Shown here one piece after another: positions 7,956 through 17,400 of a DNA stretch of 64,000 nucleotides. The stretch comes from Maliibacterium massiliense. GTDB lineage: Bacteria > Bacillota > Clostridia > Christensenellales > Maliibacteriaceae. A program made the position numbers and the translations under genes. Position 1 is the stretch's first letter. Every line of letters starts with the position of its first letter. The stretch is taken from positions 1,364,001-1,428,000 of the forward strand of contig NZ_LR026983.1 of assembly GCF_900604345.1 (NCBI RefSeq), written 5' to 3'. The notes under the pieces were generated by a model. The model was given only the letters and a program-made list of their open reading frames with translations. It had not been told where the DNA came from and did not search any database.

Positions 7956-9383
7956 ATGAAAACCGCATTGCGGGGGGACCGGTCATTTTACAGCGGCGTA
8001 CTGCGCATCGGCCTGCCGGTGGCGCTGCAAAACTTGTTGATTTCATCTGCAAGCATCATCGATACGCTGATGATCAGCTCTCAGGGCGAGAACGCCGTGG
8101 CGGCGATGGGCATGTGCGCGCAGTTTGCGCTGCTCATGTTCAGCGCGTATTTCGGCTTCTGCCACGGGGGTGTGATCTTTATCGCGCAGTACCGGGGCGC
8201 GCGCAACAAAGAGGGCATCTGCAGAACCTACGGCCTGATGTTCAGCACCATGATGTTTTTTGGCCTGCTGTTCGGCGCGATGGCCATCTTTGCGCCCCAG
8301 GTTGTCATGCAGCTCTACACGGACAAAACCGCCATACAGCAGATCGGCGTGGCGTACCTGCGCATTGTGGGCTTTTCGTACCCGCTGCAGGTGCTGGCGT
8401 ATGCGATGAGCGCCCTTTTGCGCGCCACCGAGCGGGTGCGCATCCCCCTGTATGCCTCCATCGCCTCCCTGCTGACCAATGCGCTGCTCAACTGGGTGCT
8501 GATCTACGGGCGCTTCGGGCTGCCGGCCATGGGCGTGCGGGGCGCGGCCATCGCCACGTTGGCGGCGGGCGCGGTCAATGTATCGCTGATCCTGCTTGCC
8601 TGCCTGCAGAGCCGCAACCCCTACCTGTTCCGCGTGCGGGAGCATTTCCGCTGGACCAAGGCATTTTTGAAGCAGTTTTTTGTCAAAAGCGCCTTTATTG
8701 TGGGCAATGAAATGGCCATGGGCACGGGCAATATGCTCCTCAACGCCATCATCGGCCGGCAGCCCGCGCCCGCGCTGGCTGCGCTTGCGGTATTTCGGGT
8801 GATTGAAAGCATGGTCTTCTCCTTTTTCAAGGGGTTTACCAGCGCCGCGGCCGTGATGGTGGGCAAGCAGGTGGGCTCGGGCAACCATCTGCAGGGGTAC
8901 ACCGATGCCAAGCGCTTTGTGCTGCTCTGTCCCGCGGTTACGCTGCTGGTGTGCCTGCTGATACTGCCCTTTCGCGCCGGATTGCTGGGCCTGTTCCATC
9001 TCAGCGGACAGGCGCAGTACTATGGCATGCATATCCTGCTGATGTACACGGTATTTGCCACGCTGCGCTCCTGCAATTGGATCTCCAACGACAGCTTCCG
9101 CGCGGGGGGCGATTCGGCCTTCGGCACGATACTGGAGTTCATCTGTCTGTATTGCTTTACCCTGCCCGCCCTGGCGCTTGGCTCGGCGCTGCACCTGCCC
9201 TTTTTGGCCATGTTCGGCCTGATGTTTTTGGACGACGCGGTGCGCATCGGTATTGTGCTTTGGCGCGTGAACTCCGGCAGGTGGATTAAACCCGTGACAA
9301 AGCAGGGGCGCGTCGCGCTGCCCGCATTTCATGCGCTGCTGGCGCGGGGCGGTCGCCCCGCTGCGGAGGAGACGAGCGCGTAG
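7956..9383 (+). CDS. MATE family efflux transporter
   Basis: 475-residue polytopic membrane protein with the MATE/NorM layout of about twelve helices in two halves, beginning with the typical IGLPVALQNLL segment and a long central cytoplasmic linker. Such proteins export drugs or metabolites in exchange for Na+ or H+. ATG 7956 follows GGAGGGCG. It is followed by a LacI regulator 230 bases away, which might or might not control it. Substrate cannot be told from sequence. Confidence 0.9.
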   Translation: MKTALRGDRSFYSGVLRIGLPVALQNLLISSASIIDTLMISSQGENAVAAMGMCAQFALLMFSAYFGFCHGGVIFIAQYRGARNKEGICRTYGLMFSTMMFFGLLFGAMAIFAPQVVMQLYTDKTAIQQIGVAYLRIVGFSYPLQVLAYAMSALLRATERVRIPLYASIASLLTNALLNWVLIYGRFGLPAMGVRGAAIATLAAGAVNVSLILLACLQSRNPYLFRVREHFRWTKAFLKQFFVKSAFIVGNEMAMGTGNMLLNAIIGRQPAPALAALAVFRVIESMVFSFFKGFTSAAAVMVGKQVGSGNHLQGYTDAKRFVLLCPAVTLLVCLLILPFRAGLLGLFHLSGQAQYYGMHILLMYTVFATLRSCNWISNDSFRAGGDSAFGTILEFICLYCFTLPALALGSALHLPFLAMFGLMFLDDAVRIGIVLWRVNSGRWIKPVTKQGRVALPAFHALLARGGRPAAEETSA

Positions 9384-9615
9384 CCCCCCCACTCCCGTCC
9401 CGAAAGAGGGGGCGGGTGCTTGTATTGCCTGTATGACGGAGAGATTGCAGTGCGTTGTGCAAGTGACGGTGAAACATGCTGAAATTTTTCAGCATATTGC
9501 CTGGACATTGCAGCGAAAAGCATTGCCCAATGATTGCGAATTATGATATATTGTAGCTATCCAGCGTGCCTGCGCGGCACGAAAAACTTGTGAAAACGGA
9601 CACATTGGAGTTTAT

Positions 9616-10638
9616 ATGAAAGTTACAATTAAGGACATCGCTAAACGGGCAGGCGTATCGGACGCGACGGTCTCGCGCGCCCTCAACAACAGCGCCATGG
9701 TCAACAGCCAGACGCGCGCCCGCGTGATGCAGGTTGCCCAAGAGCTGCAGTACCAGTACACAGAGCATGCGCGCGCGCCGCGCCAGGACGCGTCCAGCAA
9801 GGTGATCGGCGTCATCGTGCCCGACTTGCGCACCCCCTTTTACCCGGATGTGCTCATCGGCATTGAGGACTACGCTTACGCGCGCGGCTACCAGACCATG
9901 ATCTGCTGCACGTACCGCAATCCGGAAAAGGACGTGCCCAGCGTGCAGGCGCTGATCTCCTGTGGCATCCGGGGGCTGATCGTGGCGCCCAACACGATGC
10001 GCTCGCTGCTGGTGATGCGCGATGCGGCGGGCAAGCTGCCCTTTGTGTGCAGCGGCATGTTTATCGACGATGAGACGATCCCCTTTGTCTCAACGGACAT
10101 GCGCGCGGCAGCATTCACCGCTACGGAATACCTGATCCAGATCGGCCACCGGAAGATCTGTTTCATCGGCGGCAACCGCGATACGATCCCCATGGCCCTG
10201 CGCTTGGACGGCTTTGGCCTGGCCATCGAGCGCTACGGCATGGCCGAGGGCATGAGCCGCGTGATCGAAAGCCCCGTCACCCACGCGGGGGGCTACAACG
10301 CCACCATGAAGCTGATCCAGAGCGGCGATATGCCCACCGCTATCATCGCCATCAACGATACCGTGGCGCTGGGCGTCTTTGAGGCCCTCAAGGACAACAA
10401 CCTGCATGTGCCGGACGACGTGTCCATCCTCAGCTTTGACAACAGTGAGATCAGCGCCTATTCCTTCTTTAACCTGACCACCATGAGCCAGCCCCAGTAC
10501 GACATCGGCAAGGCCGCCGCGGGCATGCTCTTTGGCATGATTGACGGCACTACGCCGGCGGGCAGCAGCCAGCATGTGCTGTTGGAATCCTCGCTGATCA
10601 TCCGTAAATCCTGTGCGAGTGTCGCGCGCGGGGAATAA
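9616..10638 (+). CDS. LacI family transcriptional regulator
   Basis: 340 residues: N-terminal LacI helix-turn-helix (VTIKDIAKRAGVSDATVSRALNN, residues 2-24) with hinge, then a periplasmic-binding-protein-like sensor domain (GVIVPDLRTPFYPDVLIGI; INDTVALG; SILSFDNSEIS). It should bind a sugar-like effector and repress an operon. No adjacent sugar catabolic operon is present; the neighbours are a MATE exporter upstream and a GNAT downstream. ATG 9616 follows a weak TGGAG. Confidence 0.92.
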   Translation: MKVTIKDIAKRAGVSDATVSRALNNSAMVNSQTRARVMQVAQELQYQYTEHARAPRQDASSKVIGVIVPDLRTPFYPDVLIGIEDYAYARGYQTMICCTYRNPEKDVPSVQALISCGIRGLIVAPNTMRSLLVMRDAAGKLPFVCSGMFIDDETIPFVSTDMRAAAFTATEYLIQIGHRKICFIGGNRDTIPMALRLDGFGLAIERYGMAEGMSRVIESPVTHAGGYNATMKLIQSGDMPTAIIAINDTVALGVFEALKDNNLHVPDDVSILSFDNSEISAYSFFNLTTMSQPQYDIGKAAAGMLFGMIDGTTPAGSSQHVLLESSLIIRKSCASVARGE

Positions 10639-10678
10639 ACAACCCGTATCCGTATCCGAAAGCACTGAGAGCATACAT

Positions 10679-10720
10679 CAGGGGCCGCCCGTTCGCATGG
10701 AAACGCGCGGCCCCTGTTTT
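10679..10720 (+). terminator. Intrinsic terminator after the LacI gene
   Basis: Perfect 10-bp stem CAGGGGCCGC / GCGGCCCCTG followed by TTTT. Confidence 0.85.
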
Positions 10721-10819
10721 ATACCCCGAAAGGTGGCCTGATGACAGGCGAAAGGGGGCAAAGCGCCGTCTGGCGGTACATGTGCCCCTGGCGCCGGCAA
10801 GAGAGAGAGGGATGCGCGC

Positions 10820-11290
10820 GTGGACGTTTGCATACGCAGGATGAAGGCGTGCGAGATAGACAGCGCCCTGGATTTGGCGTGGGAGGTATTTCAGGCATTT
10901 GAAGCGGCGGATTACGGCGCGCAGGGGACGGCGGCGTTCTATCAAAGCATCCATGATCCCCATTGGCGCGCCACGCTGCGGATATACGGCGCCTTTGCAC
11001 AGGTGCAGCTGGTGGGCGTGCTTGCCGCCCGCAACCACGGCGGGCATATCGCGCTGTTCTTTGTAAAGGGTGCGTACCATAGACAGGGCATCGGGCGCAG
11101 GCTCTTTGCGCACTTGCTGCAGGATAGCCCCGCAAGCGCGATCAGCGTCAACGCCGCGCCGTACGCGGTGCCCGTCTACCGCAGGCTGGGCTTTGCGCAA
11201 ACGGATGCGGAGCAGGTGCGAGACGGCATCCGCTACACCCCCATGCTTTTTCTCCGGTGCGCGAAGGCGCCGGGTCCGCATGCGCGCTGA
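10820..11290 (+). CDS. GNAT family N-acetyltransferase
   Basis: 156-residue single-domain GNAT. The acetyl-CoA loop appears as HRQGIGRRLF (R-Q-G-I-G-R), with the C-terminal YRRLGF strand characteristic of the fold. It transfers an acetyl group to an unknown amine. The start is GTG 10820 after GAGAGAGGG. It is a single-gene unit between a terminator and the convergent SIS gene. Confidence 0.85.
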   Translation: MDVCIRRMKACEIDSALDLAWEVFQAFEAADYGAQGTAAFYQSIHDPHWRATLRIYGAFAQVQLVGVLAARNHGGHIALFFVKGAYHRQGIGRRLFAHLLQDSPASAISVNAAPYAVPVYRRLGFAQTDAEQVRDGIRYTPMLFLRCAKAPGPHAR

Positions 11291-11418
11291 CGCTGCGCGC
11301 ATGCAAAAATGGCCCGCGGGCACGCTTTTAGGATGATACGCTGCAAACGAGGGAGGGTTGCAGCGCTTTTTCCAGCAAAGGCGTGCTTACGGGCCAAAAC
11401 AAGGAGCAGGCGTATGTT

Positions 11419-11961
11419 TTACAGCATGTTGGTATGACGCACGGATAGGTCACACTCCTGCCAGCTGTGCGCGTCCATGATGCAGCGCACGGTGTAATCC
11501 AGCGTCAGCAGCAGCGCCTGATCGTAGAGGGTGCCGCTGGGCTGCAGCGCGTCGGTGCCGTCAAAGGACGCGGCAGCGGGGATCTCCACCACCAAATCGC
11601 TGCGTGCGGCGTTGGGGGAGGCGGGATAGGCGCTCAGGCAGCACAGCTTGGCGCCCGCCCTGCGGGCAATGTCCAGCTGCACCGAGACGATGGCATCATC
11701 GCCGCGGCCGTCGCTGAAGATGAGCAGGTCCCCCGCGTCGATAGGCGGCACCGCCGCCTCGCCCACCACGTAGACACGATAGCCCATGTGGTGTACGCGC
11801 ATGGCAAAGGTGCCCAGCATATCCATCTGGCGGCCCCGGGCGTAGAAATAGACGCGCGATGCCTCGGGTATGGCCGCGGCCATGGCGTCGAGCTGTTGCT
11901 GGGATACGGCAAGCACGCATGCGCGCAGCGCGCGTGCGATCTCTTCTCTTGTAACGGGCAT
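11419..11961 (-). CDS. SIS-domain protein, 6-phospho-3-hexuloisomerase-like (second of pair)
   Basis: 180 residues with one SIS sugar-isomerase domain: YFYARGRQMDMLGTFAMRVHHMGYRVYVVGE and DLLIFSDGRGDDAIVSV match the phospho-sugar loop region of 6-phospho-3-hexuloisomerases in length and order, although the usual GSGET Ser-rich loop is altered to SDGRGDD. ATG 11961 follows AAAGGAGG. It lies 16 bases after its paralogue and must be co-transcribed. No hexulose-6-phosphate synthase is nearby, so the substrate may be a different phospho-sugar. Confidence 0.75.
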   Translation of the reverse strand: MPVTREEIARALRACVLAVSQQQLDAMAAAIPEASRVYFYARGRQMDMLGTFAMRVHHMGYRVYVVGEAAVPPIDAGDLLIFSDGRGDDAIVSVQLDIARRAGAKLCCLSAYPASPNAARSDLVVEIPAAASFDGTDALQPSGTLYDQALLLTLDYTVRCIMDAHSWQECDLSVRHTNML

Positions 11962-11977
11962 ATCTCGTGCGCCTCCT

Positions 11978-12526
11978 TTAGTACAGGTTGGCGCACGAGA
12001 GCTGCGCGCCGGCGATGTTGCGGTCAAGCTGACGGGCCAGAAGCAATACCAGGTAGTCCAGCGTCAGCAGGATGTTCTGTTCGAAGGTGGAGCACATGGG
12101 CTGCGCGGAGGGCACGTCGTGCCGCTCCAGGTTCATGGTGCGCGCCTCAATGTGGATGATTTCATCGGAAAGCTGGGTCATCTCGCCCGCGGCGTCCGCC
12201 ACAAAGCTGATGATATACGCCCCGCACTGCCGGGCGATGGTGAAAAATTGCCGGGAGGAGGAAGGCTCGCCGGAGGAAACGCCGCAGATAAACACGTCGC
12301 CCTCCACCAGTTTGGGGGTGGTCATATCGCCCACAATGCTGATGGGAAGCCCCAGGGCGGAAGCGCGCGCGCAGAATGCCTTGAACATGGGCAATACCCT
12401 GCCCTTTGCGTGCATAAAGATATGGTGGGCGCACAGCAGCCGTTTTGCAATGGACTGAAGCTGCGCCTCAGGCACGGACAGGAAGGCGGCGCGCACCTCC
12501 TGCATGATCTGTTCTCGAATGCTCAA
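11978..12526 (-). CDS. SIS-domain protein, 6-phospho-3-hexuloisomerase-like (first of pair)
   Basis: About 182 residues, paralogous to the next gene. The SIS core reads HAKGRVLPMFKAFCARASALG then GDVFICGVSSGEPSSS, which keeps the Ser-rich phosphate-binding loop better than its partner. The likely start is TTG 12526, 11 bases after GGGAGG; ATG 12505 is an alternative. Two tandem SIS genes could make a hetero-oligomer in which only this copy has an intact loop (inference). A palindromic sequence lies upstream at 12686-12700. Confidence 0.72.
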   Translation of the reverse strand: MSIREQIMQEVRAAFLSVPEAQLQSIAKRLLCAHHIFMHAKGRVLPMFKAFCARASALGLPISIVGDMTTPKLVEGDVFICGVSSGEPSSSRQFFTIARQCGAYIISFVADAAGEMTQLSDEIIHIEARTMNLERHDVPSAQPMCSTFEQNILLTLDYLVLLLARQLDRNIAGAQLSCANLY

Positions 12527-12685
12527 TGGAATAAGAACCTCCCTTATTGATACGTTACGGAACGTTTTCTGCAAAGCATGCGCTTTGCCGCGTCAAGCGC
12601 GCTGCGGCGCGCCGGCCAGCCTGCGCCGGCCCTACTTTTTCCAATCGCACCCATCATACCATGGGGCATGCATTGTTTCAATAGA

Positions 12686-12700
12686 TTTCATGAAATTTCA
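12686..12700. promoter_or_regulatory. Overlapping palindromes, possible operator between divergent SIS and chr genes
   Basis: TTTCATGAAA (12686-12695) overlaps ATGAAATTTCAT (12689-12700), two perfect palindromes in the AT-rich divergent intergenic region. The composition differs sharply from the surrounding GC-rich DNA. Confidence 0.4.
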
Positions 12701-12802
12701 TGATTTGTTGGTTGGTTTATGTCAATTGTTGCATCGCCCATTTGCGGCGTCTGCCCGATATCTGTATGAAAACGGGGTGCGCGCCTCCATAATGCGCGTT
12801 GT

Positions 12803-12892
12803 ATGCCCCAAGCGGGCGTGGTACACTTAAAAATAGGCCCTGCGGGGGCATCCGTGCAAGCAAGGGGCGCATGTGCCCTTTTCTATTTTTTG
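12803..12892 (+). promoter_or_regulatory. Promoter and leader hairpin of the chromate-type transporter
   Basis: A possible promoter TTGTAT, 17-base spacer, TACACT ends near 12826. The transcript would begin with a long stem-loop whose base pairs AAAAATAG (12829-12836) with CTATTTTT (12883-12890) and which ends in a T-run, like an attenuator. Inner pairing is imperfect. Confidence 0.35.
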
Positions 12893-12914
12893 TTTTTGCA
12901 GCACAGGAGATGAA

Positions 12915-13490
12915 TTGAACGTGCAAAAGAAAATACGCCTGCCCAAATGGCTGGAGATGTTTCTGGTCATGATGAAGATCGGCGCCTTTACCTTCGGCGG
13001 CGGCTGGAGCATCATTGCCCAGATGCAGCGGGACTTTGTGGAAAAGCGCGGCTGGCTCAGCGAGCAGGACCTGGTGGACCAGGCCTCCATCGGCCGCAGC
13101 CTGCCCGGCATCATGATCGTCAACACCGTGGCGATTTTCGGCTACCACATGGGCGGGGTGGCCTACGGCATCCTGGCCGCCGTAGCGCTGACGATGCCTG
13201 CCTTTTTGGTGATGACGGTGGTGACCATCTGCTACAGCGCAGTGCGGGATAATGTGTGGATTGCCAAGGCCATGGTGGGGGTGCGTGCCTCGGTGGTGCC
13301 CATCATCCTTTCGGCCTGCATCACCCTCAAAAAGAGCTCCATCCAGGATTGGATGGGCTGGGCGATCGCGGCCGTGGCGCTGTGCCTGTTTCTCTTTACT
13401 AATATCAACAACATTCTCATCATCGTGCTGGGCGCGGTGGCGGGGCTGCTGATCCGCGGCGGAAAGGAGAAGCGGCATGATCTATCTTGA
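12915..13490 (+). CDS. Chromate transporter (CHR) half, first subunit
   Basis: About 191 residues with one CHR domain: the FTFGGGWSIIAQMQRDF segment and a Pro-Gly motif (SLPGIM), plus about five membrane helices. Short CHR proteins of this kind work as heterodimers; the second half follows with a 14-base overlap. Possible starts are TTG 12915 (5 bases after GGAG) or GTG 12921. The family moves chromate or possibly other anions; physiological substrate here is unknown. Confidence 0.85.
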   Translation: MNVQKKIRLPKWLEMFLVMMKIGAFTFGGGWSIIAQMQRDFVEKRGWLSEQDLVDQASIGRSLPGIMIVNTVAIFGYHMGGVAYGILAAVALTMPAFLVMTVVTICYSAVRDNVWIAKAMVGVRASVVPIILSACITLKKSSIQDWMGWAIAAVALCLFLFTNINNILIIVLGAVAGLLIRGGKEKRHDLS

Positions 13491-14007
13491 GCTCTTTTGG
13501 GTGTTTACGCAGATCGGCTTCTGCTCCTTCGGCGGACAGAGCATGATTCCCTTTATCAATGAGGAGATGCTGGCCCACGGCTGGATGACCCTTACCGAGG
13601 TCTCGGATATCGTGGCCATCGCCGAGATGACCCCCGGCTCGCTGGGCGTCAACGCCGCCACGTTCGCGGGCATGCGCACCGCGGGGCTGCTGGGCGCCAT
13701 GTCCGCCACGCTGGGGGCGATGATGCCCTCGCTGACGCTGTGCATCGTCGCGGCCATCTTCATGCGCCGCCTGAAGGATAACCCCTATCTAGATAACGCC
13801 ATGTACGGCATCCGTCCGGTGTGCATCGGGCTGATGGTGGCCTCCTGCTACTCGCTGAGCCTGACCAACTACGTCACCGCCGCGGGCACGTTTTACCTGC
13901 AGCCGGTGCTCATCGGGGTGCTGATCATGTTTCTTCTGGTCAAGTTCAAGCTCACCATCCCCAAAACGATCGGCATCGCCGCGCTGTTGGGACTGATCTT
14001 CTGCTGA
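13477..14007 (+). CDS. Chromate transporter (CHR) half, second subunit
   Basis: 176 residues, second CHR domain with FCSFGGQSMIPFINEEM and EMTPGSLGVN motifs and about five hydrophobic helices. The gene starts inside the end of the first CHR gene, which indicates translational coupling and a 1:1 pair. Ribosome site GGAAAGGAG lies just before ATG 13477. Confidence 0.86.
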   Translation: MIYLELFWVFTQIGFCSFGGQSMIPFINEEMLAHGWMTLTEVSDIVAIAEMTPGSLGVNAATFAGMRTAGLLGAMSATLGAMMPSLTLCIVAAIFMRRLKDNPYLDNAMYGIRPVCIGLMVASCYSLSLTNYVTAAGTFYLQPVLIGVLIMFLLVKFKLTIPKTIGIAALLGLIFC

Positions 14008-14333
14008 GGCCGAAGCCTCCGCAAAACCGCAGTGTCGCATGCGCTCTACTGCAGAGGGGTACGCCGCGCAAAACCGCCGCGCCGCTGGGGCTGCCCATCG
14101 GCGGTAGCGCCCGCCGGCCACGCCGCGTGCAGGCATCATGTGGTCAGTGCGTTACAGGGGTCTGACCGCGCGCTTTTTGCACCTTTATGGCGCGCCGCGC
14201 GCAGGCGTTTACGCGTCGCTGCAGCGCTTTTGCGGCATATGGCCTTGGCATCGCCGCGCCGCTTGGGCGGCCGGCGCTTTTTTGTTGCGCGTTGGGGGCC
14301 TGTACGTATTTTTGCCATATTTGCCTGGGCACA
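14008..14333 (+). other. Gene-free spacer before the RND operon
   Basis: About 330 GC-rich bases with no credible gene or conserved motif on either strand. Confidence 0.4.
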
Positions 14334-14386
14334 TTGACAGGGCCGATTCCACCGTTATAATGGATGGTGACTGACCAGTCGGTCAG
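14334..14386 (+). promoter_or_regulatory. RND operon promoter with TetR-type operator
   Basis: TTGACA (14334-14339), 16-base spacer, TATAAT (14356-14361). Overlapping the expected transcription start is CTGACC-AGTC-GGTCAG (14371-14386), a perfect 6-bp dyad of the kind bound by TetR/AcrR repressors. The TetR gene is the second gene of the operon, so negative autoregulation is likely. Confidence 0.8.
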
Positions 14387-14415
14387 ATTTTTGGACATCT
14401 GGAGGAAACGGTCCC

Positions 14416-17400
14416 ATGCTTGCCAAATTCAGCGTAAAAAAACCGCTCACCATCATCATTGCGGTGCTTCTGGTGATGCTGCTGGGCGTCATTTCGTATA
14501 CCAGCATGACGGCGGATCTGCTGCCCGACATGGATCTGCCCTACGTGGTGGTGATGACCACCTACCCAGGCGCCAGCCCCGAGAAGGTGGAGCTGGCCGT
14601 CACCAAGCCCATGGAGCAGGTGCTTGCCACCACCAGCGGCGTCAAGGAAATCAATAGCGTCTCCCAAGAGAACGCGAGCATGGTGATATTGGAATTTGAG
14701 CAGGGCACCAATATGGACAGCGCCATGATCGAGATGAGCGGCAACATCGATCTGGTCAAGGCCCAGCTTGACGACGCGGTGGGCGCGCCCATGCTGATGA
14801 AGATGAACCCCGACATGCTGCCGGTGATGGTGGCCGCGGTGGATGTAAGTGGCATGGACATCAAGCAGAGCTCCGCGCTGGTGCAGGAGGAGATCATCCC
14901 CCGCTTTGAGCGCATCGACGGTGTGGCCTCGGTCAGCGCCATGGGCCTGGTGGAAAACCGGGCGAATGTCACGCTGGACCAGGGCAAGATCGACGAACTC
15001 AACCGCAGGGTGCTGGCCTCGGTGGACGAGAAGCTGGCCGAGACGCAGGCGCAGCTGGACCAGGCGCGCGACGAGATTGCGCGCGGCAAGGCGGAACTGG
15101 CGGCGCAGAGCAAGAACCAGACGGGCCAGCTGGCGGGTGCGGGCACGCAGGTGAGCGACGGCCGCGCAGAGCTCAAAGATCAGCTGGAAGCGCTGCGCCA
15201 GCAGCAAAAGGATATGCAGGAGCAGCTGCCCCAGATCACCGGTCAGCTGGAGGTGCTCGCGCCCCAGCTTGCCCAGCTGGAGCAGGGCATCGCGCAGATG
15301 GAGGAGATGGTCGCGGGCCTGGAGGCGCAGCATCTGCCCGTGCCGGACGAACTGACCGCCAAGCTCAAGGAGGCCAAGGAGCAGCTGCCCACCCTCAAGG
15401 GCACGGTGGAGCAGCTGCAGCAGGCCAAGGCGCAGATCGAGCAGGCGCTGCCCCAGGTGGAGGCGGGCATCGCGCAGATGGAGACCGCGCTGAAGGATTT
15501 GGACGGCAAACAGACCCAGATCGAGTCGGGCAAGATGACTATGTCACAGGAGCTTGCCAAGGCGGCCGCGCAGCTGCAGGTGGCCGAGATGGAGCTGGAA
15601 AAACAACAGAGGGAGTTTGAAAACGCGCGCGACGAGGCCTACAAAAAGGCGGGCCTGGAGGGGATCATCACACGCGATACCATCGCCCAGCTGCTTGCCG
15701 CGCAGAACTTTGAGATGCCCGCAGGCACCATTGACGAGGGAGAGGCCGCCATCCCCGTCAAGGTGGGCGACGCCATCACGAACCCTGCGGCGCTGGGGGA
15801 ACTGGTGCTCTTTCACATCGACGCGGGGGATATCGGGGATATCCGCCTGCAGGACGTGGCCGCGGTAGAGACCGCGGACAACGCGGACGAGATGTACGCA
15901 AAGATCAACGGCAACGACGGCGTGCTGCTCACCTTCCAGAAACAGAGCGTGGCCTCCACGGTCACGGTTTCAGATAAGCTCAACCAGGCCATGGCCGATA
16001 TCAGCGCGGAGAACGGCGACGTGCGCCTGACCGTGCTGCAGGACCAGGGCGTCTACATCCACATCGTCATCGACTCGGTGCTGCAGAACCTGCTCTTTGG
16101 CGGCCTGCTGGCCGTGCTGATCCTGTGGCTGTTTTTGCGGGATATCAAGCCCACGTTCATCGTGGCGCTCTCCATCCCCATCAGCCTGCTGTTCGCCGTG
16201 GCGCTGATGTACTTTACCGGCGTGACCATGAACATCATCTCCCTTGCCGGCCTGGCGCTGGGCGTGGGCATGCTGGTGGACAACAGCATCGTGGCCATCG
16301 AAAACATCTACCGCCTGCGCGCAGGCGGCATGCGCGCCGCCGAGGCGGCCGTCAAGGGCGCAGCGCAGGTGGCTGGGGCGCTTGCCGCCTCCACCCTCAC
16401 CACGGTGTGCGTGTTTTTGCCCATCGTCTTTACCCAGGGTATCTCCCGCCAGCTCTTTACGGATATGGGCCTGACCATCGCCTACTCGCTGGTTGCAAGC
16501 CTGATCGTGGCGCTGACGCTGGTGCCCACCCTTGCATCCAAAACGCTGCGCAAGCCCCCCAAGGCCACGCACAAGTGGTTTGATGCCTTTGTGCGCGGCT
16601 ATGAGAAGCTACTCTCAGGCGCGCTGAAGCACCGGGCAATCGTGCTGACGGCCGTGGTGCTGCTGCTGGCGCTGAGCGCCTGGGGTGTGCTGGGCATGGG
16701 CACCGCCTTTATGCCCGAGACGGACGGAAACCAGATCTCTGTGAGCCTGGGCATGGATGAGGAAACCACGCGCGACGAGGCCCGCCAGATGGCCAGTACC
16801 GCCACCGAACGCCTGCTCAAGATCGAGGGCGTGGATACCGTGGGCGCCATGCAGGGCGGCTCGGGCACCATCATGGGCGGAGGCGGAGGCAACGACGTCT
16901 CGCTCTACGTCATCCTCAAAAAGGACCGCAGCGCCACCAGCGCAGAGATCGCCCAGCAGATCTACGAAGAGACGGGGGACATCGGCTGCGAGGTGCGCGT
17001 CTCCTCCTCCCAGATGGATATCTCCGCCCTGGCCGGCAGCGGCCTGCAGGTGGATATCGAGGGGCAGGATATGGATCAGCTGCAGCGCATCGCCAAGGAT
17101 GTGGCGGGCATTGTGTCGGGCGTAGAGGGAACGCGCGCCGTGTCCGACGGCCTGGAGAACGCCTCGGACGACATCCGCATCAGCGTGGATAAGGGCAAGG
17201 CCACCGGGTACGGCCTGAGCGTGGCGCAGGTGTACCAGCAGGTCAGCGCGGCGCTGAAAAACGAGGTGCGCGCCACCACCATCGCCGCCGAGGCGGGCGA
17301 TTACCCCGTCATCGTGATCGACAGCGCGGGCAGCGCGCCAGCGCGCGATACGCTGGGCGACCTTCTGATCACCGGCACCAGAGACGGCCAGGAGGAAAAG

